From the NCBI GenBank assembly GCA_024274785.1, contig JAJSAM010000050.1:41712-105711 (forward strand): a stretch of DNA of 64,000 nucleotides, written 5' to 3'. Under the pieces are notes generated by a model. It was given only the letters and a program-made list of their open reading frames with translations. It was not told where the DNA came from and made no database searches. Source of the stretch: Planctomycetota bacterium (GTDB lineage: Bacteria; Planctomycetota; JAJSAM01). A program made the position numbers and the translations under genes. Positions 33,570 to 41,960 of the stretch are shown piece after piece (within the stretch, counting starts at the first letter, position 1; the number at the start of each line of letters is the position of its first letter).

Positions 33570-35740
33570 TTCTGCTCCTCCCCTGCCTTCGCCTTGCCGG
33601 AGGAGAGCTCCCTGAAGCGCTTCTCGGCTTCGCCCGGCTCGAGAGTCGTTCGCGGCGGCGCCTTGTAACGGGGCATGTCCAGGAACCCGGAGTTCTGGAT
33701 CTTGTCGAGCTGGTCCGGGTTGTCGGGGTTCATGAAACGCGCATTCGGGATGTCGACGGACTTCTGCAGGAGGTCGTCGGCGAGGAGTTTGCGGTTCCAG
33801 GTGGCCCGCAGGTACTCGTTGAAGTCGCCTTGCGCGCCCTGGTGCAGGATGTGGGGTGTTACGAAGAGGAACAGGCTGGTCGACGACTTCGCGCTGGTGG
33901 AGGCACCGAACAGGTAGCCGAGGATGGGGATATCACGCAGGTAGGGGATCCCGGAGTCGGTCTCCTGCTGCTTCTGGTCGATCAGGCCGCCCATGATCAC
34001 GGTGTAGCCGTCAGGAATGACGATGTCGGTTTCGATCTCGCGGGCGGTCTTCGGCGGGGGCAGTTCCTCGGTCGACCGGGCCCCGAACGACTGCACCTTC
34101 TGGATGATGTGCAACCTGAGATAGTTGTCGGAAGAGATGTGCGGGGAGATGTCGAGCGAGATCTCGGCCTGCACGAACTCCACCGTGAAGTTCGAGTTGC
34201 CGGCGTTGTCCGTGCTCCGGACGGTGTAGGGCTCCTCCTCGCTGACGAGCATGGTGGCCTGCGACCCGTCCTCAACGACCACGGAAGGCATGGAGAGCGC
34301 CTGCGCGCTGCCGCTCGTCTGCAGGGCCTGCAGGATGACCGGGAAGCGCTGGTTGTCGTAGATGCCGGCGGTGATGCCCTGGCCGAAGACCGGGATGTTG
34401 ATGTCCGGGACGCCGTCATCCGTGGTATCGGTCAACGTGGAGAGCCCGAACTGGGTCGCCCCGAAGAAGGTCCGCTCGTCGGGGTCGTTCTGGGTGGTGG
34501 CGGAGACCAGTTCGACGCCGAGTCGGATCAGGTCATCGACCGAGAGCTCGATCAGTGCCGCCTCGACCAGCACCTGGTCGCGCGGGATGTCGATCTGGTC
34601 GATGATCTTCGTGATGTCGAGAAGCTGCGTGGCGGTGGCCTGGATCAGGAGGCTGTTGCTGCGCTCGTCGGCGACGATGACCGGATCGGTCTGGTTGCCG
34701 GAAAGCGATCCGGAGGAACCGGGTTGCCCGGGGCGGCCACGGGGCTGCGCACGTCCCGGCTGGCGCCCGGGAACGCCGATCCCGCTGATCAGATCGGTCA
34801 GGAGATCGGCCAATCTCACGGCATCGGTGTGCTTGATCGCCCGGATGTGGATGTTGCCCCGTTTGTAGTGCACCTCCTGGTCGAGGAGCCGGATCAACTC
34901 GGCGATCTGCTCCTGGTCCTCGCGGGTCGCAAAGACGATGATCGCGTCCTGCCGGGTGTCCGCAATGATCTGGGGCTGCGGCTTGCTGGGGATGCCCTGC
35001 GCGGTCTGGGGCCTCCCCTGGGGGCGCCCGGTGAGCTTCGTCTGCAGCAGGTCGATGAGGATCGGCTCAACCTCCGAGGCTACGGCATGCGTCAGCATGT
35101 AGGTCTCGGGGATCGCCTTGTACTCGAGCGGCTCGACGTCCATCGCCTTGAGCAGCCGGTACATGCTGGCCACCACCGGGGCGAAGTCGCCGATCACGAA
35201 CGCCAGGTTGCCGGGCACGTCGTTGATGCGGCCGATCTGCCGGGTGGAGAGCTGGGCGAGGGCGTTGCGCGCCCGGGACGTATCGGTGAGGTTCTTCACC
35301 GTGATCGTCGAGACGATGTAGACGCCGTCCCGGTCCGCCCAGTCCTCGATCTCGGTCTCCTTGACGAAAATCGGCCGGTTCGTGATCTGCGGCGCGTTCA
35401 GGTCGAGAGCCATCCACTGCTCATGTCCGGTCGGCCCCACGGGTACGAGCACCAGGCGCTGGAAAGAGAGGAGCGACTTAAACCACTCGAACAGCCGGTC
35501 GCGGGGTACGGTCTGCGTGCCGACGAATTCGATCTTGCGGCCCCGGATCTGGGGGCTGGCGGGATCGAATACGATGGACTGCCCCGTGTACTCGCTGATC
35601 GTGATGAAGAGTTCCGCAATGTCCCACCCTCCCTCTTTCGGCGTGATCTGTACCAGGTTGTCCTCCTCCTCGGCCGCCTGCGCGAAGGCGGCGGGGGAGG
35701 CCGACAGGAGAAGGAGCAGGCAGAGAGTGACTTTGTTCAT
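33566..35740 (-). CDS. gspD: Type II secretion outer-membrane secretin GspD
   Basis: 724 residues: signal peptide MNKVTLCLLLLLSASPAAF, N-domains (N0 near 30-110, then N1-N3 with SNSLLIQATATQLLDITKII), and a C-terminal secretin domain with VLVEAALIELSVDDL, GSQATMLVSEEEPYTV and PDGYTVIMGGLIDQK to IPILGYLFG. A Gly/Pro/Arg-rich insert (GRPQGRP, RQPGRAQPRGRPGQPG) lies in the N3 region. The frame is open to 36277, but GGAGCG before the ATG at 35740 and the signal peptide fix the start. First gene of the operon; gspC, gspK, gspL and gspM are not here. Confidence 0.96.
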   Translation of the reverse strand: MNKVTLCLLLLLSASPAAFAQAAEEEDNLVQITPKEGGWDIAELFITISEYTGQSIVFDPASPQIRGRKIEFVGTQTVPRDRLFEWFKSLLSFQRLVLVPVGPTGHEQWMALDLNAPQITNRPIFVKETEIEDWADRDGVYIVSTITVKNLTDTSRARNALAQLSTRQIGRINDVPGNLAFVIGDFAPVVASMYRLLKAMDVEPLEYKAIPETYMLTHAVASEVEPILIDLLQTKLTGRPQGRPQTAQGIPSKPQPQIIADTRQDAIIVFATREDQEQIAELIRLLDQEVHYKRGNIHIRAIKHTDAVRLADLLTDLISGIGVPGRQPGRAQPRGRPGQPGSSGSLSGNQTDPVIVADERSNSLLIQATATQLLDITKIIDQIDIPRDQVLVEAALIELSVDDLIRLGVELVSATTQNDPDERTFFGATQFGLSTLTDTTDDGVPDINIPVFGQGITAGIYDNQRFPVILQALQTSGSAQALSMPSVVVEDGSQATMLVSEEEPYTVRSTDNAGNSNFTVEFVQAEISLDISPHISSDNYLRLHIIQKVQSFGARSTEELPPPKTAREIETDIVIPDGYTVIMGGLIDQKQQETDSGIPYLRDIPILGYLFGASTSAKSSTSLFLFVTPHILHQGAQGDFNEYLRATWNRKLLADDLLQKSVDIPNARFMNPDNPDQLDKIQNSGFLDMPRYKAPPRTTLEPGEAEKRFRELSSGKAKAGEEQK

Positions 35741-35808
35741 GGCGGAACGCTCCAAATCAGACCGGCGGACGAACCCGGACCGTGGCCCGGGAACACATCG
35801 CATAGAGT

Positions 35809-35836
35809 AACCGGTGACACGGCTCCAACCGGTGAC
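35809..35836. repeat. Tandem direct repeat upstream of gspD
   Basis: AACCGGTGAC occurs twice, at 35809-35818 and 35827-35836, 18 bases start to start. The core ACCGGT is itself palindromic. It lies 69-96 bases upstream of the gspD start, a normal place for an activator site. Confidence 0.4.
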
Positions 35837-36092
35837 CTTATCCGGGGACAAATGGCGAACAGGTGTGAGACGACCGGGTGGTGGGGATCTTCCATCCGGA
35901 GCCGGGAAAATCGCAGCGCGGTGTGGTGTTCCCCCATGGGCACCGGAAGTGCGTGAACGAGAATCCGCAGCGCGGCCCTGCCGCAATGGAGGGTCGACCT
36001 CCGGGCGACCGTGCCGGCGGTCCGGCGGCGTCACGCGGAATCTGCGTGCGCCGCGAAGATCCTGAACGTCAGTGCTGCAGTCGATGTTTTGT

Positions 36093-36121
36093 TTGGTGAC
36101 TGCCGGGAGCATGCGTAATAT
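36093..36121 (+). promoter_or_regulatory. Sigma-70-type promoter for rpsU
   Basis: TTGGTG (36093-36098), 17-base spacer, TAATAT (36116-36121). Predicted start near 36128, about 60 bases before the rpsU ATG. Confidence 0.55.
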
Positions 36122-36126
36122 GCAGG

Positions 36127-36150
36127 TTTGGGGCCCGAGTGGACCCCAAA
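36127..36150 (+). promoter_or_regulatory. Hairpin at the 5' end of the predicted rpsU mRNA
   Basis: TTTGGGGCCC, loop GAGT, GGACCCCAAA: nine pairs with one C-A mismatch. If the promoter call is right, the message begins with this stem, which could stabilise it or bind a regulator. Confidence 0.4.
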
Positions 36151-36188
36151 AGTCTGAACATTCGAAGTCCAAGACGAGGTAGGCGCAC

Positions 36189-36425
36189 ATGGCCGTTCGG
36201 GTTCTCGTGAAAAACAACGAGCCGCTCGAGAAGACGCTCAAGAGGCTCAGGAAGATCTGCAACAACGAGGGTATCACCCGTGAGTTGAAGCGGACCTCCG
36301 TCTACGAGAAGCCGAGTGAGAAGCGTCGTCGCAAAGAGCGGGAGCGTATCAAGGCTATTCGGACCGCCAAGAAGAAGGCGGAGAAGGCCGCGAAGAAGAA
36401 GAAGCGCAAGCACCGCCCGCGCTGA
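36189..36425 (+). CDS. rpsU: Ribosomal protein bS21
   Basis: 78 residues: VRVLVKNNEPLEKTLKRLRK, ELKRTSVYEKPSEKRRRKER and a very basic Lys/Arg tail ending KHRPR. It is a small-subunit protein near the 16S 3' end that helps mRNA base-pairing. Single gene with its own promoter; AGGTAGG lies before the ATG. Confidence 0.95.
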   Translation: MAVRVLVKNNEPLEKTLKRLRKICNNEGITRELKRTSVYEKPSEKRRRKERERIKAIRTAKKKAEKAAKKKKRKHRPR

Positions 36426-36475
36426 GTCCTTCCCCGGTGCAGGCTCGGTCCCGGGTCAGGCAAGTGGATCGGGGC

Positions 36476-37564
36476 TCAGAATCGGGGGGAGGGACCGTAC
36501 TTGGAGATCGTGCGCTCGACCATTCTCTTGAGCGCTTTTTCGATTTGACGGGCGACGAGATGGTAGTCCCGCTCTGCGCCGCCGTAGGGATCGGGCAGGT
36601 CCGTGCCGTCGGCGCTCAAGGGCAGGATCTTTCCATCCGCCTCCGGGACCTCCTTCCGGATCGTATCCGCATGTTCCCGTTCCGCGGTGTAGATCACGTC
36701 GGCGACGCGGATGAGATCCCTCGTGAGCGGCCTCGCGAAGTGGTGCGTGAGATCCGCGCCGTATGGCCGCAAGGCCCGGGCCGCCTCGGGAGGAGGCGGG
36801 CAGCCCCGCATTCCAATGATTCCCGCGGAGTGCACGTGGATACCGGCGTTGCGGAGTCCCCATTCCGGCACGTGCAGGCGATCGGCCAGAGCCTTGCGGA
36901 GCATGGCCTCGGCCATCGGACTTCGACACAGGTTTCCGGTGCAGACGAACAGGACTTGGTAGCAGCCCGCTTCCTGAATTCGCTCGCCGGGAACCACACC
37001 GGGGCGAAGCAGGGTGATCTTTCGCCCCTCGATGAACGCGACGGTGGATGGGGTGGCCAGGGTCGTCTTGCCCGCGAAGAGAATGCCGGCGACCAGGCCC
37101 TTGAAGCTCTTGACGACGTGCCGCCCGGTGACGAGGGGGGGCTCGCCGGACCGGTTCGCGCTGGTGGCCACCAGGGGGACTCCGGCGAGGCGGAAGAGAG
37201 CGCGGGCGATGTCGCAATCAGGAAGGCGAAAGCCGGTGTGTCCGCCGAGACGATCCGCGAGCACGAGCGTGAGTGGTCCGGGCCAGAGCCGCTTGATGAT
37301 CCGCTCGACGAAGGGATCCGGGGGCGCGATCAGGGGAACGAGCTCGGCCGCATCGGCCAGGTGCACGGTGAAAGGCCGGTCGGGCGCGCGCCCCTTCAGG
37401 TCCCGCAGCCTCTTCAAGGCCCCGGGACGGTCGCTCCGTGCGGCGATCCCGTAGACGGTCTCGGTCGGGAAGGCTACGAGTTCTCCATCGGCGAGCAGTT
37501 GACCGAGAGTGGCGAGTTCGGGGTGAGCGGTCGCGCCGGCCCGGACCTTGACGATGTGGGTCAT
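36476..37564 (-). CDS. Fusion of Sua5/YrdC threonylcarbamoyl-AMP synthase and low-MW protein phosphatase
   Basis: 362 residues. Domain 1 (about 10-195) is YrdC/Sua5: FPTETVYGI (32-40), LKGRAPDRPFTVHL (56-69), LWPGPLTLVL and TSANRSG (134-140); it makes threonylcarbamoyl-AMP for tRNA t6A. Domain 2 (about 203-355) is a low-molecular-weight phosphatase: P-loop CTGNLCRSP (208-216), SAG (246-248) and the catalytic DPYGG (325-329), typical of arginine/tyrosine phosphatases such as YwlE. The two genes are neighbours in Firmicutes; here they are one chain with no stop between. Both active sites look intact. Confidence 0.92.
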   Translation of the reverse strand: MTHIVKVRAGATAHPELATLGQLLADGELVAFPTETVYGIAARSDRPGALKRLRDLKGRAPDRPFTVHLADAAELVPLIAPPDPFVERIIKRLWPGPLTLVLADRLGGHTGFRLPDCDIARALFRLAGVPLVATSANRSGEPPLVTGRHVVKSFKGLVAGILFAGKTTLATPSTVAFIEGRKITLLRPGVVPGERIQEAGCYQVLFVCTGNLCRSPMAEAMLRKALADRLHVPEWGLRNAGIHVHSAGIIGMRGCPPPPEAARALRPYGADLTHHFARPLTRDLIRVADVIYTAEREHADTIRKEVPEADGKILPLSADGTDLPDPYGGAERDYHLVARQIEKALKRMVERTISKYGPSPRF

Positions 37565-37607
37565 TCGCGAAGACTACCGGAATCCAAAGACGTGCGGAAC
37601 CAATCCT

Positions 37608-37636
37608 TTGGAAACGGCTTATGGCGTTCATAGACT
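37608..37636 (+). promoter_or_regulatory. Promoter of the NtrB-like kinase; nearly leaderless message
   Basis: TTGGAA (37608-37613), 17-base spacer, TAGACT (37631-37636). The start should fall near 37643, only about 3 bases before the ATG at 37646, and no ribosome site is visible. Confidence 0.45.
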
Positions 37637-37645
37637 GGCGGAATC

Positions 37646-38350
37646 ATGACACCTGACGAAAAGCAGGGGAACCGGTTGGCCTTCCTCGGAGCGCTGGCCG
37701 GCGGGCTCGCGCACGAGATCAGGAACCCGCTTTCCACCATCGCGATGAACCTCCAGCTCCTGAACGAGGACTGGGAGAATCCGGAGACCGAGCGCGAGCG
37801 CCGGACGGTGCGCAAGCTCGGGATCCTGGCGAAGGAGGTGAAGCGCCTGGAGAACATCCTCGACGACTTCCTGCGCTTTGCCAGCGGCCACCGCCTGACG
37901 CGCGAATCCGCCCAGGTGTCCGAGGTGCTCGAAGAGGTGCTGGAATTTCTCGGCCCGAAGTTCGCTCAGGCGGAGGTGGAATTGCGGGCGATGCTCGACG
38001 AGGATCTTCCGCTGACCCGGATCGATCGGAATGCCATGAAACAGGTGTTCATGAATCTGCTGGTCAACGCCATCCAGGCCATGCCCGGCGGCGGTGAGCT
38101 GATGGTGCGCTCGCGCCGGGACGGCTGCGATGTCGTGATCGAGGTTACCGACACCGGTGAGGGGATCCCGGAGGAGCTGATGGAGAAGATCTGGCAGATC
38201 TATTACTCCCGGCGGCGCACGGGGACCGGCCTGGGGCTGCCCACGTCCCGGCGGATCGTCGAGGAACTGGACGGATCCATCTCCGTCGTCAGCGAAAAGG
38301 GCAAGGGCACGCGATTCACGATCCGCCTTCCGGTGGCGGCTTCATCATGA
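37646..38350 (+). CDS. Soluble NtrB-like histidine kinase
   Basis: 234 residues with no sensor or membrane helix. HisKA starts almost at once (H-box GLAHEIRNPLSTI, His23), then HATPase_c with N-box MNLLVNAIQAMP, DTGEGIPEEL, and GTGLGLPTSRRI. It must get its signal from another protein. The 3' end overlaps the regulator gene by 4 bases. Confidence 0.93.
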   Translation: MTPDEKQGNRLAFLGALAGGLAHEIRNPLSTIAMNLQLLNEDWENPETERERRTVRKLGILAKEVKRLENILDDFLRFASGHRLTRESAQVSEVLEEVLEFLGPKFAQAEVELRAMLDEDLPLTRIDRNAMKQVFMNLLVNAIQAMPGGGELMVRSRRDGCDVVIEVTDTGEGIPEELMEKIWQIYYSRRRTGTGLGLPTSRRIVEELDGSISVVSEKGKGTRFTIRLPVAASS

Positions 38351-39552
38351 TCAGGGTCCTGGTCGTCGATGACGAAGCCGAGCACGCCGAGGCGATGGGG
38401 GAGGCGCTCGAACGGGTCGGGTGCCGGGTGCAGATCGAGAACTCCGGCGAGGCCGCCATCGCCGCGGTGGAGGAGGCCGATTTCGACATCATTCTGACCG
38501 ACCTGCTGCTCGGCGAGGTGTCCGGTCTCGACGTGCTGAAGCGCGCCCGGGAAGTAGTGCCGGACGTGGCGGTGATCGTCATCTCCGGGCACGGCGGCGT
38601 CGAGGCCGCGGTCGAGGCGATGAGCCAGGGAGCGGCTACCTTCCTCGAGAAGCCTCTGAATATCGACGCGGTTCGCCAGGTCGTGGCGCAGCAGGCCGAG
38701 AAGCAGGCGCTGGCCCGGCGCAACGTCGAACTGGAGCGGCGCCTCGACGAGAAGTTCGGCTTCGAGGGTATCATCGGGAAGTCGCCGCCGATGCGGCGGA
38801 TCTTCGAACTGCTCGGCCAGATTTCGCCGACCAATGCCACCGTGCTGATCACCGGCGAGTCGGGTACCGGCAAGGAGCTGATCGCCAAAGCGGTCCACCA
38901 GAATTCCCGGCGGAAGCACGGGCGATTTGTGGCGCTGAACTGCGCCGCACTCTCCGAGGGCGTCCTCGAGTCCGAACTCTTCGGTCACGACAAGGGCGCG
39001 TTCACCGGCGCTCTCAGGGCGCACGAGGGGAAGTTCGAATACGCCTCGGGCGGGACGCTTTTTCTGGACGAGGTGGGGGACATGCCCCTGCCGACGCAGG
39101 CCAAGCTGCTGCGCGTCATCGAGGAACGTGAAATCACCCGCGTGGGCACGAATGCGCCGGTCTCGATCGACGTGCGTCTCCTCGCGGCCACGAACCAGGA
39201 CCTTCGGAAGCTCGTCGCGGAGAAGCTGTTTCGGGAGGACCTCTTCTTCCGGCTGAATGTCGTTGCGATCGAACTGCCGCCATTGCGGGATCGCCGCTCC
39301 GACATTCCGCTGATCGTCGATTCCACTTTGCGCGAACTCTGCCGGGAATACGACAAGACCCTGACCGGTATCCAGGGAGACGCCCTCGATGTCCTGGCCG
39401 CCTATGCCTGGCCCGGGAATGTGCGCGAGCTGAAAAACGCCGTGGAGAGTGCCGTGATCGTCGCGCCCGGGCCCGAGATCCGGCTCGCCGACATTCCAGC
39501 CTGGATCCGGCAGTCCGGCGGGAGCCCGCGGGACCAGGTGAGCACCGGTTGA
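38347..39552 (+). CDS. NtrC-family sigma-54 activator, stopped before its DNA-binding domain
   Basis: 401 residues: receiver (DD at 8-9, Asp52, Lys102) and a complete sigma-54 AAA domain with Walker A GESGTGKEL (170-178), GAFTGA (217-222), Walker B LFLDEVGDM, AATNQDL, R-finger region and YAWPGNVRELKNAVE. The frame meets TGA at 39550-39552 and continues in frame as a Fis-type HTH to 39696. The stop therefore removes only the DNA-binding domain. Partner of the NtrB-like kinase. Confidence 0.9.
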   Translation: MIRVLVVDDEAEHAEAMGEALERVGCRVQIENSGEAAIAAVEEADFDIILTDLLLGEVSGLDVLKRAREVVPDVAVIVISGHGGVEAAVEAMSQGAATFLEKPLNIDAVRQVVAQQAEKQALARRNVELERRLDEKFGFEGIIGKSPPMRRIFELLGQISPTNATVLITGESGTGKELIAKAVHQNSRRKHGRFVALNCAALSEGVLESELFGHDKGAFTGALRAHEGKFEYASGGTLFLDEVGDMPLPTQAKLLRVIEEREITRVGTNAPVSIDVRLLAATNQDLRKLVAEKLFREDLFFRLNVVAIELPPLRDRRSDIPLIVDSTLRELCREYDKTLTGIQGDALDVLAAYAWPGNVRELKNAVESAVIVAPGPEIRLADIPAWIRQSGGSPRDQVSTG

Positions 39553-39696
39553 GTGACGATCCAGGAGATGGAGCGGACCCTCATCGAGAACACGCTCGCC
39601 GAGGTCGAGGGGAACCGTGAAAAGGCCGCGACCCGGCTTGGGATATCGGAGCGGACTCTCTACCGGAAGATCAAGAGCTACGAGATCGAGGAGTAG
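39553..39696 (+). pseudogene. Detached Fis-type HTH of the NtrC-like regulator
   Basis: In frame after the TGA: GTG at 39553 directly adjoins the stop, giving TIQEMERTLIENTLAEVEG, then NREKAATRLGISERTLYRKI and a short end; about 47 residues. It is a normal NtrC C-terminal DNA-binding domain. It could be translated by termination-reinitiation (TGAGTG), by readthrough, or be separated by a mutation or base error. Confidence 0.75.
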
Positions 39697-39829
39697 CGGT
39701 CCGGCAGGTGCGGTCTGGCAGTAGACGGGGCTGTCATCCTGTCAGGGCTCTCGTGCCCGGCTCGCCACCGGGTGATGGAAGTCTCGGGTGGTAAAGAGGT
39801 TGTGCCACAGATGCCTCTCGCGCAGGCGC

Positions 39830-39845
39830 TGGCACGGGATTTGAT
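39830..39845 (+). promoter_or_regulatory. Sigma-54-like site upstream of dnaK
   Basis: TGGCACGGGATTTGAT: -24 element TGGCACG is perfect and the spacing is right, but the -12 element reads GA instead of GC. It lies about 60 bases before the dnaK start and just downstream of the sigma-54 activator gene. Confidence 0.35.
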
Positions 39846-39903
39846 CATCCGCCCCCGTCGGGGGCTCCCCAGCCAGTGCCCCCTCATCGGGAGGACCTAC
39901 CTA

Positions 39904-41829
39904 ATGGCCAAGACTGAAAAGATTATCGGAATAGACCTGGGGCCAACCAACTCCGTCGTCGCCGTGATGGAAGGTGGCGAGGCGAAGGTGATCACGAACC
40001 GTGACGGACACCGGGTGACGCCCTCCGTGGTCGGTTTCGCCGAGAACGGTGAGCGTCTGGTCGGGCAGCTTGCCAGGCGGCAGGCCGTCACCAACCCCCG
40101 CAACACCGTGTTCAGCATCAAGCGGTTCATGGGGCGGCGGCACAACGAGGTCGAAGAAGAAGAGACGATGGTGCCGTACAAGGTGGTCGGCGGAGCCGAT
40201 GAGCTCGTATCCGTGGACATCCGGGACAAGACCTACACGCCCCCGGAGATCTCCGCCATGACCCTGCGTTACCTCAAGGAGGCGGCGGAAGACTATCTCG
40301 GCGCCGAGGTCGAGCGCGCGGTCATCACGGTGCCCGCGTACTTCAACGACAGCCAGCGGCAGGCCACGAAGGACGCCGGCAGGATCGCCGGGCTCAAGGT
40401 CGAGCGGATCATCAACGAACCGACCGCCGCTGCGCTCGCGTACGGGCTCGAGAGCAAGAAGAATCAGAAGATCGCAGTCTACGACCTCGGTGGCGGCACG
40501 TTCGACGTCTCCATCCTCGAGGTGGGCGACGGCGTCTTCGAGGTGCTTTCCACCAACGGTGATACCCACCTCGGCGGCGACAACTTCGACGACGTGATCA
40601 TCAACTTCCTGGCCGACGAGTTCCAGAAGGAGCAGTCGATCGACCTGCGCCAGGACCAGATGGCCCTGCAGCGCCTGAAGGATGAGGCGGAGAAGGCCAA
40701 GTGCGCGCTTTCGACCGCGATGCAGGTGGAGATCAACCTGCCGTTCATCACCGCGGACGCGAGTGGCCCGAAGCACCTGGCCATGAGCCTGACCCGTGCG
40801 AAGCTGGAGCAGCTGGTCGAGCACCTCGTGGACCGTACGCGCATCCCCTGTGAGAGTGCGTTGAAGGACGCGAAACTCGGCACCGGCGACATCGACGAGG
40901 TGATCCTGGTCGGTGGCATGACCCGGATGCCGCTCGTGCAGGCGGCGGTGAAGGAGTTCTTCGCCCGCGATCCGCACAAGGGCGTCAACCCTGATGAGGT
41001 CGTCGCCATCGGTGCGGCCATCCAGGGCGGCGTGCTCGCCGGGGAGGTCAAGGACGTGCTGCTGCTCGACGTGACGCCGCTGTCGCTCGGCATCGAAACT
41101 CTCGGTGCGGTGATGACGAAGCTGATCGAGCGGAACACCACCATCCCGACCTCGAAGAAGGAGACTTTCTCGACGGCGGCGGACAGCCAGCCGTCAGTGG
41201 ACATCCATGTGTTGCAGGGCGAGCGCCCGATGGCCCAGGACAACCGGACCCTCGGCAAGTTCCAGCTCCACGGGATCCCGCCCGCGCCTCGCGGCGTGCC
41301 GCAGATCGAGGTGAGCTTCGACATCGACGCCAACGGCATCCTCTCCGTCTCGGCGAAGGACCTCGGCACCGGAAAGGAGCAGTCGATCGAGATCAAGTCG
41401 AGCTCCGGCCTGGACGAGGCCCAGATCGATGCGATGGTCAAGGAGGCGGAAGCCAACGCCGACGAGGACAAGACCCGGCGTGAGCTGATCGAGAAGAAGA
41501 ACATGGCCGACTCGGTGGCGCACCAGACCGAGAAGACCCTGAAGGAACACGAGGATAAGCTCGAAGATGCGGACAAGGAAGCCATCACCAGGGCCATCGA
41601 GAAAGTGAAGACTGCCGCCGCCGGTGACGACGTCGCGGCTATCGACGCCGCGATGGAGGAGATGACGCAGGCCTCCTACAAGCTATCCGAGATCCTCTAC
41701 AAGGATGCCGGCGCCGCGGCGGGTGAGCAGCCCGAGCCCGGTCCGGAGACGCCGCCGCCGCCGCCGTCCGGTAATGCCGGCACATCGGAAGAGGAGGTCA
41801 TTGACGCGGACTTCGAGGTGAAAGAGTAG
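39904..41829 (+). CDS. dnaK: Chaperone DnaK (Hsp70)
   Basis: 641 residues: ATPase domain with [50 protein letters not shown] and [10 protein letters not shown]; substrate domain with [14 protein letters not shown] and [19 protein letters not shown]; acidic tail ending [13 protein letters not shown]. Pro14 replaces the first Thr of the phosphate-1 loop (family GTTN, here GPTN). A Pro-rich linker (PPPPPPSG) precedes the tail. The start is fixed by GGGAGGA before the ATG at 39904. grpE and dnaJ are not adjacent. Confidence 0.97.
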   Translation: MAKTEKIIGIDLGPTNSVVAVMEGGEAKVITNRDGHRVTPSVVGFAENGERLVGQLARRQAVTNPRNTVFSIKRFMGRRHNEVEEEETMVPYKVVGGADELVSVDIRDKTYTPPEISAMTLRYLKEAAEDYLGAEVERAVITVPAYFNDSQRQATKDAGRIAGLKVERIINEPTAAALAYGLESKKNQKIAVYDLGGGTFDVSILEVGDGVFEVLSTNGDTHLGGDNFDDVIINFLADEFQKEQSIDLRQDQMALQRLKDEAEKAKCALSTAMQVEINLPFITADASGPKHLAMSLTRAKLEQLVEHLVDRTRIPCESALKDAKLGTGDIDEVILVGGMTRMPLVQAAVKEFFARDPHKGVNPDEVVAIGAAIQGGVLAGEVKDVLLLDVTPLSLGIETLGAVMTKLIERNTTIPTSKKETFSTAADSQPSVDIHVLQGERPMAQDNRTLGKFQLHGIPPAPRGVPQIEVSFDIDANGILSVSAKDLGTGKEQSIEIKSSSGLDEAQIDAMVKEAEANADEDKTRRELIEKKNMADSVAHQTEKTLKEHEDKLEDADKEAITRAIEKVKTAAAGDDVAAIDAAMEEMTQASYKLSEILYKDAGAAAGEQPEPGPETPPPPPSGNAGTSEEEVIDADFEVKE

Positions 41830-41838
41830 ACTGCGGAC

Positions 41839-41863
41839 GGTGCGGTGGATTTTTTGCCGCACC
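41839..41863 (+). terminator. Hairpin after dnaK
   Basis: GGTGCGG and CCGCACC pair around an 11-base loop containing six Ts, 10 bases after the dnaK stop. No U-run follows the stem. Confidence 0.4.
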
Positions 41864-41960
41864 CTCCGGTCGGAAGTACGTATTCCAGAACGGGGTTCCG
41901 GGGGCCGCAGCATGATCGGCCCCCGGCCCGTTCTGCTGATTCACAGCGATGAGGTGGTGC

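Larger units (their letters stand above)
35741..36188. other. Divergent intergenic region gspD / rpsU
   Basis: 448 bases with no supported gene. It holds a tandem direct repeat upstream of gspD (35809-35836), a promoter for rpsU (36093-36121) and a hairpin at the predicted rpsU transcription start (36127-36150). No convincing sigma-70 promoter for gspD was seen. Confidence 0.7.

Noticed and set aside
33830..35956. 708-residue plus-strand open frame
   Set aside because: Antisense shadow of gspD; no recognisable domain.
16855..39552. Stop-codon reassignment as explanation for the two in-frame stops
   Set aside because: One is TAA and one TGA, and both codons end many normal genes here (TGA in ubiX and accD, for example). 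Reassignment is not supported.
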